From Typhlomys cinereus (lineage: Eukaryota > Chordata > Mammalia > Rodentia > Platacanthomyidae), in NCBI GenBank assembly GCA_023101885.1, contig JALPQD010000102.1, positions 6,046,227 through 6,110,226 of the forward strand: 64,000 nt of DNA, given 5' to 3'. This document shows positions 59,080-64,000 of this stretch, in pieces. Made by a program: the position numbers and the translations under genes. The notes under the pieces are model-generated. The model saw nothing but the letters and a program-made list of their open reading frames with translations, was not told where the DNA came from and did no database searches. Position 1 is the first letter of the stretch. The number at the start of each line of letters is the position of its first letter.

Positions 59080-60595
59080 AATAATCTTTAATAGCCCTGA
59101 CCTAATCACTTCTCATTTTCATGTCCCACATCATTCCCTAAGTCAAAATTAAATTCAAAGCAACATTAGTGTTGCAAATTAAATACTTTTAGTTACTCTT
59201 GTATGAATCTTCATTGAGAACCATGTGGCTCTACATAGTTTTTAGATTTTAAAGCTTCCCTATTTAAATTTTTAAAATTCTTCTTTTGTTCTCATCTTTG
59301 AACATTAAAATTTTGTCCTTCTATTGATCATCCCAATTAAGTTTCCAAGAAAACCCAAAGTTTCAGGAGCATGTTAGAAGAGTTTGCTGAGGAATGCAGG
59401 CGCACTATGCAATTCCCATATCCAAATTGATGCTAACTGAACTCCATATGGAGTCAATTCCCTGACTAAACCAGCTCTGCTTCTCCAGCCTTCTCTGTCC
59501 AGTAGCATGATTTCTCTTCCAAGAATTTATTCAAGTTGTCTTCTAGATCCTGTCTCCTTTCAACCAGAACTCTGTTCCAGGGCTCTACAGCCCTGCCCTG
59601 TCTTTCGAGAGAAAACTCCAGAGGATCATCATAAGTGTGGTGCATGGTTCAGGAGAGGCAATCCTCACCTGTGGGGGTCTTGAAGGAAATGGCATTTAAT
59701 TGACATAAGACATACAGGGTACTGGCTTTTCTGGCAGGAACCCATACCGCCTGCAGACGTCTTCTCCCAGAAAACAAGGAACAGAGGCTCTCTCAGCCAA
59801 CACTTACTTGGCCTCAGTGTATCCTGAGCTATCAGGAGTATGTGGTGGTGAGGGCGAGGGCAGACCTGAAGAGAAAGTTACTGAACCTTCCTGATGTCTT
59901 TATCTCTCTTGTTTAGCAGGAGTGTATGATGGAGCCAGGTGAAGCTGCTTAGATGAAGTTGGGAGAAACAGCTGTGATTTCTGCCTTTCCTAGTATGTGG
60001 TCTGATAACAAAGCCACAAGATCCTAAGGACAGAGCAGAAGTTTAAACAGAACATAACTTACAGTAAGCAATAGACAAATGGCAGACAAGATATGCCTAT
60101 GGCCTTGAAAACTTGATCCTGCCCCCTGCACTCTGGGGCTTGGATCAAAGGCTTGATTTGCCAAACAAACCCAAGTTTTACCTGATATAGGGAAAGGAAT
60201 CCCAGATGTCAGGCTATCACAAGATTCAAATAATGGACCTCGTATTTGAAATGAATGCAGGAAAATCATACTCAGGACAGTCTCAAATACTGGGATCTGT
60301 GAGAGGGGGATAATGTTCCCTTGGAAAGGTTTAGAATTTGTAAGTTGGTAGGGAGCTCATGTACTTCCGAAAACACTTGTTAGACCAAAGATTGTAGTAA
60401 GAGCATACAATGCATTTCATTACAGCTTTGAGAGAATGAACAACAGTTTTTCAAGTCTGATTCAAAGGAACCCAACTACCTTTACTTATCTACTACTGTT
60501 GTAATCCTGAAGGACTAGGAGTTCTGTCCACATTCACATATGGATTTTGATAATTCTGTGCTGAATTGGTCTTGGGTTTCCAAAAAGATTTTATT
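59080..60595. other. Unassigned interval
   Basis: No gene or repeat family can be supported. Only short open frames are present. Confidence 0.4.
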
Positions 60596-60599
60596 TTGT

Positions 60600-60830
60600 T
60601 TTATTGTTGTGTGTTTCGTGTGTTTCCCTGTGTGTCTGTATGTATGAGAGGGTACTGTGTGTGCATTTGGAGGCCCAAAAGTGACTTCAGGAATCACTCT
60701 GAATTGTTTACCCACCTTTGTGCTTTATTCTATAGATTCCAAGCTCTGCAACCATTTGCTGCTGGTGTGTTTTCTTTACATGGGAGCAGGTATCCTAAGT
60801 CACAACCTTTTGCTTTCTAGGAAAACTGGC
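60600..60830 (-). mobile_element. Probable decayed SINE
   Basis: A GT-rich run (60,600-60,665) is followed by sequence resembling the body of the SINEs at 46.0 and 63.3 kb (aagtgacttcaggaatcactctgaattgtt; a ttctttacatgggagcaggtatc stretch near the head). The tRNA-like head itself is missing or degraded. Confidence 0.4.
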
Positions 60831-60995
60831 GGAACTCTGTTTGTATCCAACATACTACAACCCATGAGTCTCATGAAATCTGTGAATAATCAGTACTGCC
60901 AAAATGCTATGTAAACTGTAGACTAATAATTGTATAATAAAACTGGAAGTACAGTGCAATAAAAAATAACAAGTAAACCAAGCAGGTCTCTGCGT

Positions 60996-61001
60996 TTTAT
61001 T
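60996..61001 (-). promoter_or_regulatory. AATAAA polyadenylation signal of unit D
   Basis: TTTATT on plus reads AATAAA on minus. The equivalent position in units B and C (ttttgttttg) is degenerate. Confidence 0.45.
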
Positions 61002-62853
61002 TTGGCCAAGTTTGTTCTGAGTTTGGGCTGCATGGATACTTTAACTCCACTTTACTTTCTGGTGTCCTGCTCCTTTGGTACCTCTCATCCCTGAAACCTG
61101 GTCCTGGTAGGAGAAACAGAACTGAGACTATGATGGGCAACATGACCCCTTGACAGTGTAATGGATAACTGAGAACTTCAACCTTATCCCTAAGATGGGC
61201 TTGTTGGGGGAAGGATTGCTCGAACTTTTGCTGTCAGCATTGCAGCCTCTGTGAGTTCCAGGGGTATGAGTGAACCATCCCAGCAGCATCTGGGCATTGA
61301 AGAAATCCAGGATGGCATCGTAGGTGATGCCAAAAGGGATGTTGTCCATGTAGAGGAGACAGCTCAGTCTGGTCAGATGACTTATGACCATAAGTCCCTG
61401 TGGTTCGGGGTCAAAGAAGGCCATCAAGGGACCATCAGGCGGAATGGTGGGGGAATGGTGGAAGAAGGAACGTGGCTGGAATCAGACCCTATGCTTGCTT
61501 TACATTGTACTGCATTGGGGTGATTTGCTGAAAACTGTCTGGTGGCACATTGTATACTAACAGACTTTCTTCATTTAAGGCAGCATGGGGAATGAATATA
61601 TCTCCCATGCTCTCCGTTAGTGCCTGTTGTCAAAGCTCTGTAATTAAGTTGCAAAACAAACATTCAGAGAAATGAATTCCAAACCAAACTAAAATCTCAA
61701 AGCCGGTTTTTTAAAGGAGTTTTTATTTTCCCCCAATTTTGTTTTATTCAAGGGTTCATTGACAGGCTGTATTTGAAAGTCCAGCTTTTCAAATTAAAGA
61801 CCAAATCTAAAAAGATTTTTTTCAAATATGACAAATAAGAGAGTGATCTTGATAATTTAATCCCTTATCTACCTTGGAGCATGAATTCTTTATACACAAG
61901 GTGGAAGATCACTACCAAGTCAAATAAACAATTCATTCAAACCACAGATGGTAGGGAAATTTGTCAATGAGGATAAACATCCACTTCAGCATCCCCTAGT
62001 ATGCAAACCACCTATTAACTCATCTTCTGACAGAATGAGACTGAGGTTCTGAAATTGGCTTGCAGTTTTGTTCTCCAGCAGCAAATCTGCATATCTCTGC
62101 TAAAACTACTTTTCTTGCCCTTGCTGTCACCCTACACATTTTTTCAGACACACTACTCCCAGGGGAATGACAGACTCTTCATGTTTCTTGAGGTCTTCGA
62201 AAGCATGTAACTCCAAGTGGACCAGCACAATTAGTTTTGTATTCCCATGCATGAGAACGGTAGCCTCCAAGTGAAATTCCCCCTTCCTTGCCATCTTGCC
62301 CACCTCTGGGCTCTGGTATCTATGGTCCCTGTTTTCCTCAAGCCTGTTTTCAAGAAATTCTATTCTGTCCTTTCGGCTAGTGAGATTACCTCATTTCTAG
62401 AGCCTCTGCCTAGGGAGACAATAACGTTCTTCCCCCACCTAGGTATTCCTCCACATTTCCCCTTTGCTCATAATTGGAGGCATGTTGGGGGGAAGCATCC
62501 CAAGCAAGTGTTCAAGTAGAGTTTGGTGAAAAGCAGTACCTGGTGCCAAGGGGTCACTAGACCCAAAGCAGCCACTTCCCCCAAGAGCCTTCCATGGGTC
62601 CTCAGAGGACTTTCTGCCCCTCTTCTGCAGCCCCCGAGTCCATACCCAGGATCTGCTCATGAGAGAAGTCAAGAATTGCTTGCATGGAACCAGATTGCTG
62701 CTCAGTCCAGATGACACCACTGTGACCACCTCTGAGTCTCAAGGAAGCTACTGCTCTCCCTCTATAGTCAGAAACCCTCTTTTCCCCAGGAGCCAACCAC
62801 ACAGTCAAGGAGAGGGCTGGAGAGCAACAGTGGGCCCACGCGCAGAGCCTGCC

Positions 62854-62860
62854 TTTTATA
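62854..62860 (-). promoter_or_regulatory. TATA box of unit D
   Basis: Minus strand reads GGCAGTATAAAAGGCAGGC, matching the consensus core better than its unit C counterpart (CAATATAAAGCCAGGC at 31,852). The conserved upstream block is at 62,900-63,045. Confidence 0.6.
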
Positions 62861-62899
62861 CTGCCTGAGAAAGAACACTCCACACTTTGGGTGGGTCTT

Positions 62900-63045
62900 C
62901 CTGCATCAATCCAGGCCTGAGAATTAATCCAAATTGTGTACTCAGTTTCCTTTCTTTCTAGCTGACTTGAATTCCTCTCTCATGCTCAGGGCACAACCCC
63001 AGTGCTTAAAAATACTATCCATGGAACAAAACTTCGGTTTTACTA
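62900..63045 (-). promoter_or_regulatory. Promoter-upstream block of the unit family, copy D
   Basis: The minus strand (GAAGTTTTGTTCCATGGA ... GCTAGAAAGAAAGG ... TTTGGATTAATTC) matches 29,640-29,800 and 31,636-31,800. It is the part of the unit shared by all three better copies, which suggests constraint or recent duplication. Confidence 0.6.
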
Positions 63046-63143
63046 TGAGAGTGCTCAGGATTTGGAATGTTGCAACCATGTAGCTACTGCTACAAATTGT
63101 CAGCATGATTTCCTTCTGAAAAATTACTTTATTCACGTATTAT

Positions 63144-63145
<2 letters not shown>

Positions 63146-63179
<34 letters not shown>

Positions 63180-63412
63180 GTGTGTGTGTGTTGTGTGACA
63201 GAGATGACACTGTGTGTCCTTTGCAGGACAAAGGGTGACTTACAATATCATCCTTCTTCCTTGAATCTGGGATTTTCCAGGCTCCACACACCAGGGTCAA
63301 AATTGCAGGTGGCAGCCTTTCAACCAGGTGTTTGGATGTGGGATCTGGGATCTCAACTCAGGACCTCCTGCTTAGGAGACAGATCTTAACCCCTAAGCCA
63401 TCTCTCCAGCCC
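63146..63412 (-). mobile_element. tRNA-derived SINE with GT tail
   Basis: Minus strand head GGGCTGGAGAGATGGCTTAG, box A-like GGCTTAGGGGTTAAG and box B-like GAGTTGAGATCCC. The body includes TTTGACCCTGGTGTGTGGAG and ends in a CA tail (the GT run 63,146-63,199 on plus). It is the best preserved copy of this SINE in the window. Confidence 0.82.
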
Positions 63413-64000
63413 TATGATGCCTTTTGTGTGTCATTAACTGACATAATATCACAGGACCACATCCTAAACCACTATCAGTATTTGTGCTAAGATACTTTGA
63501 CATAGACTCAATAGGAGACCTTTTTATTTGTTTTTTCTAGTAGAGAGCACATATTAAGAACTAGTACTATTCCTTTTTGTTTCACCTAAATTAGCATCAT
63601 CTGAGACAAAAGAGCAGCTTCCTAAAATTAGGGTGTCTACATTGCAAAATGCTTACATGTCATTTCACACTTCTAATAAAAACACACTTTGGAATCCTCA
63701 TGGTTTTAAGGCTGGGAAAGGAAAAGTTGACAACTATCAACTTGATAGCCCCCAAGTTTCTGGAATTGTTGATTTTGTTTCTTCAGTGAGCCTAATTACT
63801 AGCCTGGAAAATTATCCTCTGTAGTCTCCTACAACAAACTGCCCGATGGAAAGTAGTCTATCCTTTAAGACTAGAAAATCAAATTGTTGTCATCACAAGA
63901 AGGAGTTGTAATTCTTGACTCACACCAAGAAATTTTCTTTTTCTTACTGCAACAACCTGAGATTTCTGGTTTTAACACATTTATTGAAAAACTGAAACTT
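63413..64000. other. Unassigned interval at the window end
   Basis: Nothing recognised. AT-rich sequence with short frames only. Confidence 0.4.

Larger units (their letters stand above)
60985..62860 (-). other. Candidate transcription unit of the low-copy family (unit D)
   Basis: On minus, a TATA box (62,860-62,854) is followed by a leader homologous to the one at 31,880-32,000 (GTTGCTCTCCAGCC, GGTTGGCTCCTGGGGAAAA, CATCTGGACTGAGCAG). About 1.85 kb later comes AATAAA (plus 60,996-61,001) within the tail segment shared with units B and C. Open frames between are modest: 62,729-62,439 (96 aa) and 61,427-61,128 (99 aa; MDNIPFGITYDAILDFFN). I recognise neither, and GTF2E2 is not present. It could be a non-coding or spliced transcript, or a dead gene. 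The boundaries are inferred. Confidence 0.4.

Noticed and set aside
61128..61427. 99-codon minus frame in unit D as a named gene
   Set aside because: No domain or family could be recognised, and the homologous stretch of unit B does not preserve it. It is kept only as part of a candidate transcription unit.

Overview
This window is mammalian, and almost certainly rodent, nuclear DNA. It has no operons and no clearly intact host gene. The evidence for a rodent is threefold. There are many LINE-1 (L1) copies of rodent type, with a polypurine 3' UTR and a tandem-monomer promoter. There are tRNA-derived SINEs with a B2/ID-like head (GGCTGGAGAGATGGCT...) and one ID-B1 composite SINE. There are vomeronasal type-2 receptor (V2R) pseudogene exons. 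The SINE bodies do not look like the mouse or rat consensus I know, so I do not name a species.

Layout. 1-8.3 kb: fragmented L1 copies, including one (4.5-6.25 kb, minus) that kept its 5' promoter monomers but lost most of its coding sequence. 8.3-13.4 kb: mostly unassigned sequence around an ABCF2 processed pseudogene (minus). 13.4-22.9 kb: a nested L1 stack. An older L1, flanked by a ~42-bp target-site duplication (TSD), was split by a full-length young L1 with a 14-bp TSD, and a 373-bp second L1 3' end abuts the young copy's tail. The young L1 has two GC-rich promoter monomers and a complete ORF1 and ORF2, each broken by one small indel. 22.9-25 kb: old L1 debris and an unclassified repeat.

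25-35 kb and 61-63.4 kb: related, rearranged units of a low-copy family. Their parts are a shared head, a SINE, an L1 3' end, promoter-like DNA and a shared tail. Two units carry a TFIIE-beta (GTF2E2) retrocopy. In the best preserved one it lies behind a CCAAT/TATA promoter and is followed directly by the C-terminal part of CDC5L, giving a composite retrosequence. An inverted relative at 61-63 kb has a strong TATA box and a downstream AATAAA about 1.85 kb apart, so it is a candidate unrecognised transcription unit.

37.7-54.4 kb: a direct duplication of about 7.8 kb (37,733-45,540 and 46,686-54,359) carrying exons 2-5 of a V2R pseudogene on the minus strand. Exon 1 lies only next to the second copy, at 54.9 kb. 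The two copies differ mainly by one- and two-base indels, mostly losses in copy 2, and by few substitutions. That pattern suggests a sequencing or assembly artefact, or an unpolished haplotype, at least as much as a real duplication. 54.9-61 kb and 63.4-64 kb: mostly unassigned, with one more L1 3' end and SINE remnants.

The window is best read as a retrotransposon-rich gene desert at or beside a vomeronasal-receptor cluster. Activity is most plausible for the full-length L1 (recently mobile, now broken) and for the TATA-containing units at 32 kb and 62.9 kb.
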